Positions 9,142 through 17,159 of a DNA stretch of 64,000 bases are shown piece by piece. The position numbers were made by a program, and so were the translations under genes. The stretch is from JAICMB01 sp035295125. GTDB taxonomy: Bacteria > Acidobacteriota > Terriglobia > Bryobacterales > Bryobacteraceae. Below the pieces are notes generated by a model that saw only the letters and a list, made by a program, of their open reading frames with translations, was not told where the DNA came from and searched no databases. Each line of letters starts with the position of its first letter. Positions within the stretch are counted from its first letter, which is position 1. Location of the stretch: the NCBI GenBank assembly GCA_035295125.1, contig DATGJP010000075.1, forward strand, positions 157,904 to 221,903. Reading direction: 5' to 3'.

Positions 9142-10152
9142 ATGCACCCGATTCTGGGTTCCAAATTCCGATTCAGCCTTTACCTGCTGGGATGGATTCC
9201 CCTGGCCTCCGCGCTCGGGTTCCTGCTGGTGCGGTGGGGTAACGAAACGCGGCTCCAGGGGGCCGTGAGCGCTGGGATTTTGTCCGTGTTTTACGCCTTC
9301 GTCTGCCTTTCGCCGTGGTACTTGTGCCAGATGTTTCCTCTGGCTCCGGCCACCATCTGGAAAGCGCTTTTGAATCACACGGCGGCGGCCATTTTCGGCG
9401 CCGCGTTGCTCACCGGGCTCGCGAAACCGCTGGGGGTTCCCGCCCCCCAGATGGTAATCCTGTTTGCCTCAGGCATCCTCCTTTACATGCTGGCGGCGTC
9501 TCTGCATTACGCCGCCTTATCGTTTCAGAGCTCCCGGCAAGCCGAGAATCGCGAACAGGAGGCGCGGGTCCTGGCGCGCGAGGCCGAACTCAAGGCGCTC
9601 AAGATGCAGATTAATCCCCATTTCCTCTTTAATAGCCTGAATTCCATCAGCGCCCTGGCGGTTAAGGACGGGCAGCGGGCACGCGAAATGTGTATCCGTC
9701 TGTCGGATTTTCTGCGGTCTACGTTGAATCTGAAGGACCAGGAGACGATCCCCCTAAGCCAGGAATTGGCGCTGGTGAAGGCTTACCTCGATGTTGAGAG
9801 TATTCGGTTTGGGCACCGCCTGCGCTTTGAGCAGTCGGTCGGGCCGCATTGCGCCGGGTGCCCGGTTCCTGCGCTGATTTTACAGCCGCTGGTTGAGAAC
9901 GCCGTAAAACACGGCGTTGCGGGAATGTTGGAGGGCGGCGAAGTGCGGATCGACACGGTTCACGCCGATGGCATGCTGCGTATCGTGGTGGAGAATGATT
10001 TCGACGCCGAGGCGGAATCGTCCACCCGGAACGGAATCGGGCTCGAAAACGTCCGGCGCCGTCTCGACGTAAGATATCAACACAGGGCAAGACTCTCGAC
10101 GAATGTCGCGGCCAACCGCTTCACCGTCGAACTGCTTATGCCTTGCGACTGA
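9142..10152 (+). CDS. LytS/YehU-type sensor histidine kinase
   Basis: A 336-residue membrane histidine kinase of the His_kinase family (PF06580). About four transmembrane helices fill residues 10-130, with no extracellular sensor domain. A short coiled linker (ENREQEARVLAREAELKALK) leads to the H-box MQINPHFLFNSLNSI, with the phospho-accepting His near residue 160. The ATPase domain follows with PLVENAVKHGV (N-box) and NGIGLENVRRRL (G-box). Its stop shares a base with the next start (TGATG), so it is translationally coupled to a LytTR response regulator, its usual partner type. The lack of a sensor domain suggests that it reads the membrane or the upstream LiaF-like protein. Confidence 0.9.
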   Translation: MHPILGSKFRFSLYLLGWIPLASALGFLLVRWGNETRLQGAVSAGILSVFYAFVCLSPWYLCQMFPLAPATIWKALLNHTAAAIFGAALLTGLAKPLGVPAPQMVILFASGILLYMLAASLHYAALSFQSSRQAENREQEARVLAREAELKALKMQINPHFLFNSLNSISALAVKDGQRAREMCIRLSDFLRSTLNLKDQETIPLSQELALVKAYLDVESIRFGHRLRFEQSVGPHCAGCPVPALILQPLVENAVKHGVAGMLEGGEVRIDTVHADGMLRIVVENDFDAEAESSTRNGIGLENVRRRLDVRYQHRARLSTNVAANRFTVELLMPCD

Positions 10153-11750
10153 TGACTGAAGCAATTGCGCACTACCGGATCGTGTCGAAGCTGGGAGCCG
10201 GGGGCATGGGCGAGGTGTATCTCGCGCACGACACAAAGCTGGATCGCGATGTCGCTCTCAAGATTCTGCCCGAACAACTCGCCGCGAGCGAAGAAAACCG
10301 TGCACGTTTCGTGCGTGAGGCTCGTTTGGCATCGGCGCTGAGTCATCCCAATATCGCGCATATCTATGACATCGGGGAGGAAGATGGTGTCCACTTCATC
10401 GTCATGGAGTACGTCGAGGGTGAAAGCCTGTCCGCCCGGCTACGCCGTGGTCCGCTGGCATCGGAGGAGGCCAAGGGTATTGGCGCCCAAGTTGCGGATG
10501 CTCTCGAGGCGGCGCATGCCAAGGGTATCGTGCATCGCGACATCAAGCCTGGAAACATCATCGTAGGACCACGCGGTTTAGTGAAAGTGCTCGATTTCGG
10601 GCTCGCCACGGTGCGTCCGGAGAAGAGGCCCGCGGAGGAGACGCAATTTCTCAGCGCCATGGGAGCCGTCATCGGCACGGTTTCATACATGAGCCCGGAA
10701 CAGGCGCTCGGTGCGGGATCCGATCCGCGAAGCGACATTTTTAGTCTCGGCGTGGTGCTGTACGAAATGTGTACCTGCCGTCTGCCATTCCCGGGAAACA
10801 CAGTTCAAGAAACGATCGCACGTCTGCTCGCGGGCTCGTCGGAATCGATGGCAAGGTTCAACTACAACGTCCCGGACGATTTGGAACGCGCGGTGCGGAA
10901 GTGCCTGCAGCGGGATCCGGAGAAGCGATATCAATCGGCGCGGGAGATTGCGCTTGATCTCCGGGCCGATGAGCGTCCTCAGAAGCAGCAGAGCCTGGGA
11001 TGCGGGCCAATTCGGGCCGTGATTGTCGATGACGAGGAACTGGCGCGCGACATTGTCCGCGAGTATCTGGAGTCGATGCCGGATATACAAATCATTGCCG
11101 AATGCGCCAACGGCTTCGAGGCGGTGAAAGCAATCGGGGAGCATAAGCCGGACCTGGTGTTTCTCGACGTGCAGATGCCTAAGCTGAACGGTCTCGAGGT
11201 GCTGGAACTGATTGGCCGCGACATTCCGGTGATCTTCACCACCGCATATGACAACTACGCGATGCGCGCTTTCGATGCCCACGCTGTGGATTACCTGCTG
11301 AAGCCGTTCAGCCAGGAAAGGTTCCGGCTTGCCGTGGAGCGCGCTTGCCAGAGGATCGGCCGGCAGCAGCCCGCTCCCGCCGAACTGGCTTCCGCGGCGA
11401 GAGCGCCTCAGAGTTTTCTGACCCGCATCGTGGTGAAAGACGGTGCGAAAGTGCACGTCATTCCCGTGGAACGCCTCGACTATGCCGAGGCGCAGGACGA
11501 TTATGTCGCCTTGCATAGCGAGGGCAAGAGCTACCTGAAGCAGCAGACGATTTCAGGCCTGGAAAGCGGGCTCGATCCGGATCGCTTCGTCCGAGTTCAT
11601 CGTTCGTATATCGTAAACCTGGAGCGCATTGCTCGCATCGAGCCTTACTCGAAAGACAGCCGCATTGCCGTGCTGAACGATGGGACGCAGCTTCCGGTGA
11701 GCCGCGCGGGCTACGACCGGTTGAAGGTTCTCCTCGGCGAAAAGGGATAG
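10152..11750 (+). CDS. Ser/Thr protein kinase - receiver - LytTR fusion response regulator
   Basis: A 532-residue three-part protein in one uninterrupted frame. Residues 8-270 are a Hanks-type kinase: GAGGMGEVY loop, ALK lysine (37), HRDIKPGN (128-135), DFG (148-150), APE-like MSPEQALG. Residues about 287-405 are a CheY-like receiver: VIVDDEE acidic pair, FLDVQMPKLNG with phospho-Asp 339, TTAYD, and LLKPF lysine. Residues about 424-530 are a LytTR DNA-binding domain (DYVALHSEGKSYL, FVRVHRSYIVNL). All key catalytic residues are present. I start at ATG 10152, which overlaps the kinase stop; an in-frame TTG lies nine bases earlier. It probably joins phosphorelay input to Ser/Thr phosphorylation and transcription control. 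Confidence 0.9.
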   Translation: MTEAIAHYRIVSKLGAGGMGEVYLAHDTKLDRDVALKILPEQLAASEENRARFVREARLASALSHPNIAHIYDIGEEDGVHFIVMEYVEGESLSARLRRGPLASEEAKGIGAQVADALEAAHAKGIVHRDIKPGNIIVGPRGLVKVLDFGLATVRPEKRPAEETQFLSAMGAVIGTVSYMSPEQALGAGSDPRSDIFSLGVVLYEMCTCRLPFPGNTVQETIARLLAGSSESMARFNYNVPDDLERAVRKCLQRDPEKRYQSAREIALDLRADERPQKQQSLGCGPIRAVIVDDEELARDIVREYLESMPDIQIIAECANGFEAVKAIGEHKPDLVFLDVQMPKLNGLEVLELIGRDIPVIFTTAYDNYAMRAFDAHAVDYLLKPFSQERFRLAVERACQRIGRQQPAPAELASAARAPQSFLTRIVVKDGAKVHVIPVERLDYAEAQDDYVALHSEGKSYLKQQTISGLESGLDPDRFVRVHRSYIVNLERIARIEPYSKDSRIAVLNDGTQLPVSRAGYDRLKVLLGEKG

Positions 11751-11757
11751 CCGCCGA

Positions 11758-12741
11758 TCAAAACCAGTCCGGAAAGATCGCGTCGATCAGTCCGGGAGAC
11801 CAATAGGAGTAGAATCGCTCGTCGCAGTTTTTATAGTTACCATAGGTCTTCCGGGCATACTTACCCCAGTCCGGACGAGTGCCGTCGACATCCGTGAATT
11901 TGTATTCTCGCGAAAGGCCCCAGCTGCTGAACACGCGTCCACTCTTCTCGCCCACTTTTGGATCGGTAGCCAGGGCGACGATGGCGCGTCCCACGTAGCG
12001 TGGCGTTTCCGATTGCAGGAAATCGGGGCGATCGTCATGAACCACGCGCTTGGCTCGGCCTGGTGGAGTCTTTTTGACGGCGTCCTTCCAATTGGTCTCC
12101 GTCACCCCGAAGTGCTCCAACACGGCTTCCGAGCGGAGGAATCCGGGAGTCAGCGCCAGCGAGACAATGCCTTGTTTGCGAAGCTCGCGAGACATGGCGA
12201 AGGCCAGCCGGATAACGGAGATTTTCACCAGGTCGTAGAACAGGTTGCCGCGATAGTGGAACGTATCGCCATCCGTAATTTCGACGATGATGGCGCCGGG
12301 ACGTCCCAGCATCAGCGGGACCGCAAAGTGCGACGTGATGATATGCGAGTGAACAGCCTGCTTCAGCATGAGCAGGCCATTGTCGAGATTGGCCGTCCAG
12401 AACCTCTTGCCGAATTGCGTCAGCGCGTCGCCGCCCCAGATGTCGTTCACGAGGATGTCGAGTCCTTTGTGGCGGCGCTTGATGCCCGCGACGAGTTTTT
12501 TCACTTCGTCGGGTTCGGTATGGTCGACCCGCACGGCGATGCCTTTACCGCCGGCTGCGGTGACCAGGTCCGCTGTTTGCTCGATGGTTTCAGGCCGTCC
12601 CGGCGTCGCAGGATGTCCCTTTGTGCTTCGGCCGGTGCAGTAGACTGTCGCGCCTGCCTCGCCTAGCGCAACAGCGATTCCCCGTCCCGCCCCACGGGTC
12701 GCGCCCGCTACCAGGGCGATCTTGCCTTTGAGTTTAGACAT
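11758..12741 (-). CDS. Short-chain dehydrogenase/reductase, DHRS1-like
   Basis: A 327-residue NAD(P)-dependent oxidoreductase; substrate unknown. The Rossmann loop GATRGAGRG is at residues 13-21, and the active-site YDLVK pair (YxxxK) lies mid-protein in the DHRS1-like setting FHYRGNLFYDLVK, followed by RELRKQGIVSLALTPGFLRSE. The usual catalytic serine position reads ITDGD rather than ISS, so the Ser may be replaced by Thr or Asp. The start at 12741 puts the Rossmann fold at the N-terminus; an upstream ATG would add ten unconserved residues. It is convergent with the kinase-LytTR gene, seven bases apart. Confidence 0.85.
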   Translation of the reverse strand: MSKLKGKIALVAGATRGAGRGIAVALGEAGATVYCTGRSTKGHPATPGRPETIEQTADLVTAAGGKGIAVRVDHTEPDEVKKLVAGIKRRHKGLDILVNDIWGGDALTQFGKRFWTANLDNGLLMLKQAVHSHIITSHFAVPLMLGRPGAIIVEITDGDTFHYRGNLFYDLVKISVIRLAFAMSRELRKQGIVSLALTPGFLRSEAVLEHFGVTETNWKDAVKKTPPGRAKRVVHDDRPDFLQSETPRYVGRAIVALATDPKVGEKSGRVFSSWGLSREYKFTDVDGTRPDWGKYARKTYGNYKNCDERFYSYWSPGLIDAIFPDWF

Positions 12742-12839
12742 GCAGGGAGTGTAAGGGGTGATTCCTGACATCCGCTGTCATCTATCTCAGTTCATCGGGC
12801 GAGATAAGGGATCTCAGCGCGGTGAGACCGTTCCACGCG

Positions 12840-12962
12840 ATTTCCTAACGGATTTCGTCGATCGGCTCGAAACAGTACGCCAGGGACGCGTGAACATCGG
12901 CAAGCGTGACTCTTAGTAATCGCCAAGGCTTAGTTTGTAAGGCTGGGGAGTTACCAAGGCGT
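12840..12962 (-). pseudogene. Possible remnant of a DUF433-like antitoxin C-terminus
   Basis: On the minus strand a short open stretch reads RVTLADVHASLAYCFEPIDEI followed by a stop. This resembles the tail of DUF433/antitoxin-like proteins (TLxDVHAALAYYxxxxxEI). No start codon or N-terminal domain is visible upstream; the AlkZ-like gene ends there. If real it is a degraded fragment. The similarity is short and judged from memory. Confidence 0.2.
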
Positions 12963-14093
12963 TTATTGCCACACCAGATTCGGCGAGCTACCCAGGAATG
13001 CCCCAAGACGTTCCACCTCTTCTTCAGCGGCCTTTCGCACCCACGCCGGAACCTTCACGAACGGCTCAATCACCACCTCAACGCGGCTGCCTTTGATCTC
13101 GTGCCGCCAAACGCCCTGCAGGCGACCGTTGACCAGAAGGACAGGTGAGATCCAGCCCTGCGGGCGAAAGACGCGCGCGCGTAGGTCGCCAGGCAGGAGG
13201 TTTGCCGCGTGACACGAAGCGGTCACCACGTATTGATCGAAGCCAGGTAGTAGCCGGACCGCACGTACCCGCGGCGTGTCGCGCAATTCGCGGGCGTCCT
13301 TAGAAAGCACCCACGCAGGCGCACCCTCTATCTCGACCGGAGTTACTTCGTCCCCAAGGTCGGCGATCCATTGACGAGCAGTGGAAATACCGCCGCCGTT
13401 CCACCATCGCGCCAGATCGTGAAAACTCGCCGGTCCGTGAGCCGCCAGGAATCGGCGCGTGATCGCGGCGGTGGCCGCGGCTGGATCCACCTGACAAGGC
13501 GCCATACGCAGCCACGAATCTGGCCGTGTGAAGCGTACCTTTTGTCCGACACTCGGCCCGAAGCATAATCGTCCTGAAAAAGCGGCAGGTCTCAGCAGGG
13601 TTCCCCAACTGCTTTCCGCCAGTTTCGTCCCGAATGCCGCAGCACCGGTGATCCGTCCCACTTCGGCCGCCAGTTCCTCACGCGTTACGAGACGGCCATC
13701 GAGCGCCGTGCCGATAGCCTCCGTTATGCGATCGAGTTCCTCCATGGTGATACCGAAGTACTTCTGCCAGGCCGCGGGCTTCAGCCATCGTTTGCTTGTT
13801 CCGAGAGCCGCATGCCACAGCGGCAACTCGTCCGACGGCAGCAGGTGTAAGGTGCCGCGCATCGCCCACGTCTTAACTAGCTTACGGTCGTGCCACAGCG
13901 CGCGCTGCACTTCCGACCTGTCGAACCTATCCACTCGCGCCCACGCGGTCAACTCGGCGCAAGAAAGCACCTGAGCATGCAGGCCGCACAGCCGGCTTGC
14001 CACCTCCAGCATGCTGCCTTTCGGAGCGCGGTTCACAAGATAGTGGCGCCCCATGCGCCACGCCGCTACTGTCGACCAAGAGAGTTTCAGCAT
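12963..14093 (-). CDS. AlkZ/YcaQ-like winged-helix protein (HTH_42)
   Basis: A 376-residue member of the winged-helix family that includes the AlkZ and YcaQ DNA glycosylases, which unhook alkylated or crosslinked bases. The N-terminus (LSWSTVAAWRMGRHYLV..RLCGLHAQVLSCAEL) matches the family signature; the place where AlkZ has a catalytic QxQ reads H-A-Q. VKTWAMRGTLHLLPSDEL and the C-terminal PVLLVNGRLQGVWRHE segment are also typical. Glycosylase activity is not assured with the altered motif. It is the last gene of the long minus-strand block and overlaps the RDD gene by seven bases. Confidence 0.78.
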   Translation of the reverse strand: MLKLSWSTVAAWRMGRHYLVNRAPKGSMLEVASRLCGLHAQVLSCAELTAWARVDRFDRSEVQRALWHDRKLVKTWAMRGTLHLLPSDELPLWHAALGTSKRWLKPAAWQKYFGITMEELDRITEAIGTALDGRLVTREELAAEVGRITGAAAFGTKLAESSWGTLLRPAAFSGRLCFGPSVGQKVRFTRPDSWLRMAPCQVDPAAATAAITRRFLAAHGPASFHDLARWWNGGGISTARQWIADLGDEVTPVEIEGAPAWVLSKDARELRDTPRVRAVRLLPGFDQYVVTASCHAANLLPGDLRARVFRPQGWISPVLLVNGRLQGVWRHEIKGSRVEVVIEPFVKVPAWVRKAAEEEVERLGAFLGSSPNLVWQ

Positions 14094-14845
14094 CGGGAAA
14101 ACAGGATTTCAGCGACATTCCGTACGTATTGTTCGTCGCTCAACTGTTCGGTGGCTTCGGCAGGAAACTCCACGAAGGTGCGAAAATATGCGGCGAGTTG
14201 CGCGAAAAGCTCCAGGCGCGAGCCGGGGTCGAACTGCTCTCGCCGCAGCAAGGCGTCGACCGCAAGCGAAGCCGCCGGGGGAGGAACGCGCTGTCGTAAT
14301 CGCGCCGCAAGATGCCGGTGCTCCAGCAGGGAATTGAATTTGCCTCCCAGCAACTGCGTGAGGTCGGGCTGCGTTGGCCTGACATCGCGCACGACGATCG
14401 TGTTTGCCGCCAGATCGCCCAAGCGCTGCGAGTGTTTTGTGAAAAAGCAGAAGACGCCGCCCACAAAATACAGCGCCGGAAGCGCATCGATGAATCGGAG
14501 CAGGTTGCGGATGGCGATCTGGCTGAAGTCCAGATGTAGCGCCCTTGCGTCCATCACGCGAAGTCCAAGAAGGCGTTTTCCGATCGTCTGGCCGCGCCAC
14601 AACCATTCCGCGATCATGGCATAGCCGACGAAAATCACGAAGTACAGCACTACTAATAGGGCCTGACCGAGCGCAAAGGGTTTGAGGAACGACAGGAAAC
14701 GGTCCACAATCCCGCCGGCCGCTGTAATCGCGGCGAGATCGATCAACATGGCGACGAATCGTGTCACTGGACCGGCGAGCGGAAGGGCAAACACGACACC
14801 TTCTGGTGTCCGTATCTCCAGCCGCTCCACCGCCGCCGCCATCAT
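14087..14845 (-). CDS. RDD family membrane protein
   Basis: A 252-residue inner-membrane protein. The RDD domain occupies about 20-155: RFVAMLIDLAAITA (helix 1 with the Arg and Asp), LVVLYFVIFVGYAMIAEW (helix 2), GQTIGKRLLGLRVMD, and IRNLLRFIDALPALYFVG (helix 3 with the second Arg/Asp pair). The soluble C-terminal 90 residues are unassigned. RDD proteins are membrane modules, some linked to ion transport, and often sit beside SpoIIM/DUF58/MoxR genes as here. It overlaps the SpoIIM gene by four bases and the AlkZ-like gene by seven. Confidence 0.88.
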   Translation of the reverse strand: MMAAAVERLEIRTPEGVVFALPLAGPVTRFVAMLIDLAAITAAGGIVDRFLSFLKPFALGQALLVVLYFVIFVGYAMIAEWLWRGQTIGKRLLGLRVMDARALHLDFSQIAIRNLLRFIDALPALYFVGGVFCFFTKHSQRLGDLAANTIVVRDVRPTQPDLTQLLGGKFNSLLEHRHLAARLRQRVPPPAASLAVDALLRREQFDPGSRLELFAQLAAYFRTFVEFPAEATEQLSDEQYVRNVAEILFSRC

Positions 14846-15834
14846 GCCGTCTTTCTTCCTCCGAACGAGAAAAACGCAGTTAACGCCGCCATCTCAACCA
14901 GTCCGAACGTCATTTTCACGACGTAGGGCACCACGGGCTGATGATATTGCGACAGGAATGCCTCTACGATACCGGCCCAAACGAGCATTAGCGCCGCTCC
15001 AAAGATAATCGTCACGAGATCGGGCGCGACGCTGCGTAAGCGGTCCCGGCGCGTCTGCCGGCTCCCCCAGCCGATCAATGCGCTGGCCAGCAGGAAACCG
15101 GCTTGCCCGCCAAGCAGAATGGCCGGAATTTCGACCGCGCCGTGCGGCAAAATCCACCCGAACAAAAACTGCCACTGCCCGGCGTGAATGTAGTCAAAAC
15201 CGACCGCGCCGAGAATGACGCCGTTGTAAAACAGTGTCACCAGCGTCCCGACGCCCCACGTAATGCCCAGCGCCATGGTGAAGAACGTCACCTGCGTGTT
15301 ATGCGTCATGAGTTCCGCCGCGAAGGTGCCCTTGACGCCGCTGAGCCGGTCGTTTTTGGCCGCTTCTTCGCGCTTCACGCGGTCGGCCGGATCTTCGAGA
15401 AGTCCTGCAAACGGCATAATCGAGCGCTTGGCGTCGGGATCGAACTTCAGCACGGCGGCCCCAAATACAACGCCACCAATGGTCACTGCGCACGACAGCC
15501 AGAAGGCCGCAATTCGCCGCCGGAACGTCTGAGGAAATGTCTGGGTGAACCATCGCCAAAGCGCCCAGCGGCGGCCCTTGTCCTGCGCCGCATGAATCTC
15601 GCTGTAAGCGCGGGCAACGATGGTTTCGAGGTATCGCCGCAAGTCCGGCTCGCCCGAAAATGTCGCCACCTTCGCGAGGTCGGCGGAACAACGCTGGTAC
15701 AACTCGTGCAGCATCAAGACCTGCTTGAGCGGCCATCGGCGCTCGGGATCGCGCTCCCGGTCCGCGAGCATCTTTTCGAGTGCTTCCCAGTACTTGCGTT
15801 CTTCCGATACGAACCGCTCGAGGTCGATGATCAT
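14842..15834 (-). CDS. SpoIIM/DUF95 family membrane protein
   Basis: A 330-residue polytopic protein of the stage II sporulation M family, which is widespread in non-sporulating bacteria. A soluble helical N-terminus of about 105 residues (DLERFVSEERKYWEALEKML) precedes about five membrane helices. The family core is visible as LMTHNTQVTFFTMALGITWGVGTLVTLFYNG and the GWILPHGAVEIPAILLGGQAG loop. Function outside sporulation is unknown. Four-base overlaps on both sides place it in the MoxR/DUF58 module, where it may form the membrane core of a complex. Confidence 0.9.
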   Translation of the reverse strand: MIIDLERFVSEERKYWEALEKMLADRERDPERRWPLKQVLMLHELYQRCSADLAKVATFSGEPDLRRYLETIVARAYSEIHAAQDKGRRWALWRWFTQTFPQTFRRRIAAFWLSCAVTIGGVVFGAAVLKFDPDAKRSIMPFAGLLEDPADRVKREEAAKNDRLSGVKGTFAAELMTHNTQVTFFTMALGITWGVGTLVTLFYNGVILGAVGFDYIHAGQWQFLFGWILPHGAVEIPAILLGGQAGFLLASALIGWGSRQTRRDRLRSVAPDLVTIIFGAALMLVWAGIVEAFLSQYHQPVVPYVVKMTFGLVEMAALTAFFSFGGRKTA

Positions 15835-17159
15835 AGGAGCTGCCGCTGTTTGATATCGGCGTAAAGCGACGCCAGTTGGACGCCCGCGCGGCCCGGCTCG
15901 AGCAGCGCAAATCGCACCCCTTGCCGTTCCAGTGTCTTGCCCAGCTCACGAAGCTTGGTCCAAAGGATCTGGCCTGCGAGCCGGCCGTAGACGTCGGCGA
16001 GGTTGTCCACCAGGGAATCTTCAAAAGCCGGCTGAGCTTCGCGAGGTCTTGCCATGCCGACCATCACGAGGTGTTGCCGTCGTAGCAGGCTGACATTTTT
16101 CTGGAAGCTCTCCGCGAGCACCGGATCGTCGAGTTCTGTCAGGAACACCAACAGCGCGCGCCGCCTGAGGCGCAATCTGAGCATCGTGCACACGTCATCC
16201 CAATCGGGCGAGACGATGCGAGGCTCGAGAGCGTACAGGGCGTCCCGGCATGCTCCGTAATGTGCTTTGCCGCTCCGCGCGCGAACGAAGCTATGTACGC
16301 GATCGCTGAAGGTTACCAGTCCGAAGAGGTCACCGCGTTTTTCGGCCGCCAAGGCCAGCAGCAGGGAAGCGGTGACATTACGCTCCAGGATAGTAGCGCC
16401 GCCGTCTTCGACGGGACGGGCGGTCAGGCGCGACGCATCGAGAATCACATAAACTTCCTGCGTCCGTTCCACCTGAAACACCCGCGTAATCGGATGGCCG
16501 CGCCGGGCCGTCGCCTTCCAATCGATTTCGTCGAAGCCGTCACCCGGCATGTATTCCCGAAGCTTCTCGAACTCGCGGCCTTTTCCGACCTGACGGTGTA
16601 TATGCAGCCCAACCTGCGCTCGACGCATGAACAGATAGGGCGCCTTTTTCTGCTCCGATGTCAGGGTAGGGTAGACGCGGATCTCGGTTTCGACCGGCGT
16701 ACGTTTGCGGACAAGCCATAGGCGCAGCGGCGAGGATATCTCAATCGCACCATGCTCAACCGCATACTTTCCTCGCCTCCGGCCCGTACATTTCCACGTT
16801 ACGTGGGACCGTTCCGTGCCGGGCGGAAGTTCGATCTCCCTCGTTTCCTCAGGCGTCGAGATGGCATCGGGAAACGCAAGACCCACACGGATGGTTCGTT
16901 GCGTCCGAGCGGCGTTGTTCAATGTCAGGTCGAACTCACCTTCGCGATCTTTCCAAAGCCTCACCAGCGCCGGACCCGTCGCCGAAACCGATCTTAGCCG
17001 CCGTGCTCCCCCCATAGCGTCGAAGCCCGCAACAGCTACCATCACAGCCAGCACTCCGACGGACGGGATGACCATGTAGGCGGCCAATGCGAACGTGAGC
17101 GCCGGAATCGCGGCTAGCGCAACCACGGCAAGAAGCAGCGGCGACGGAACCAGCTTCAT
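15831..17159 (-). CDS. DUF58 domain protein with von Willebrand A-like fold
   Basis: A 442-residue protein with two N-terminal membrane helices (LLLAVVALAAIPALTFALAA and GVLAVMVAVAGF) and a large domain carrying the DUF58 signature GDGFDEIDWKATARRG at about 210-225. The following vWA-like segment VYVILDASRL keeps only part of a metal site. DUF58 proteins are the usual partners of MoxR ATPases, and the MoxR gene lies immediately upstream with a four-base overlap. The pair is thought to act as a chaperone-like assembly system; the client here is unknown. Confidence 0.9.
   Translation of the reverse strand: MKLVPSPLLLAVVALAAIPALTFALAAYMVIPSVGVLAVMVAVAGFDAMGGARRLRSVSATGPALVRLWKDREGEFDLTLNNAARTQRTIRVGLAFPDAISTPEETREIELPPGTERSHVTWKCTGRRRGKYAVEHGAIEISSPLRLWLVRKRTPVETEIRVYPTLTSEQKKAPYLFMRRAQVGLHIHRQVGKGREFEKLREYMPGDGFDEIDWKATARRGHPITRVFQVERTQEVYVILDASRLTARPVEDGGATILERNVTASLLLALAAEKRGDLFGLVTFSDRVHSFVRARSGKAHYGACRDALYALEPRIVSPDWDDVCTMLRLRLRRRALLVFLTELDDPVLAESFQKNVSLLRRQHLVMVGMARPREAQPAFEDSLVDNLADVYGRLAGQILWTKLRELGKTLERQGVRFALLEPGRAGVQLASLYADIKQRQLL

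Noticed and set aside
8236..9378. 380-codon minus-strand frame opposite the LiaF-like gene
   Set aside because: Low-complexity, His/Arg/Pro-rich translation; the plus strand has well-defined LiaF repeats and helices.
10683..11516. 277-codon minus-strand frame opposite the kinase-receiver fusion
   Set aside because: A shadow of the receiver region with no recognisable motif. It also does not suggest that the fusion is two genes.
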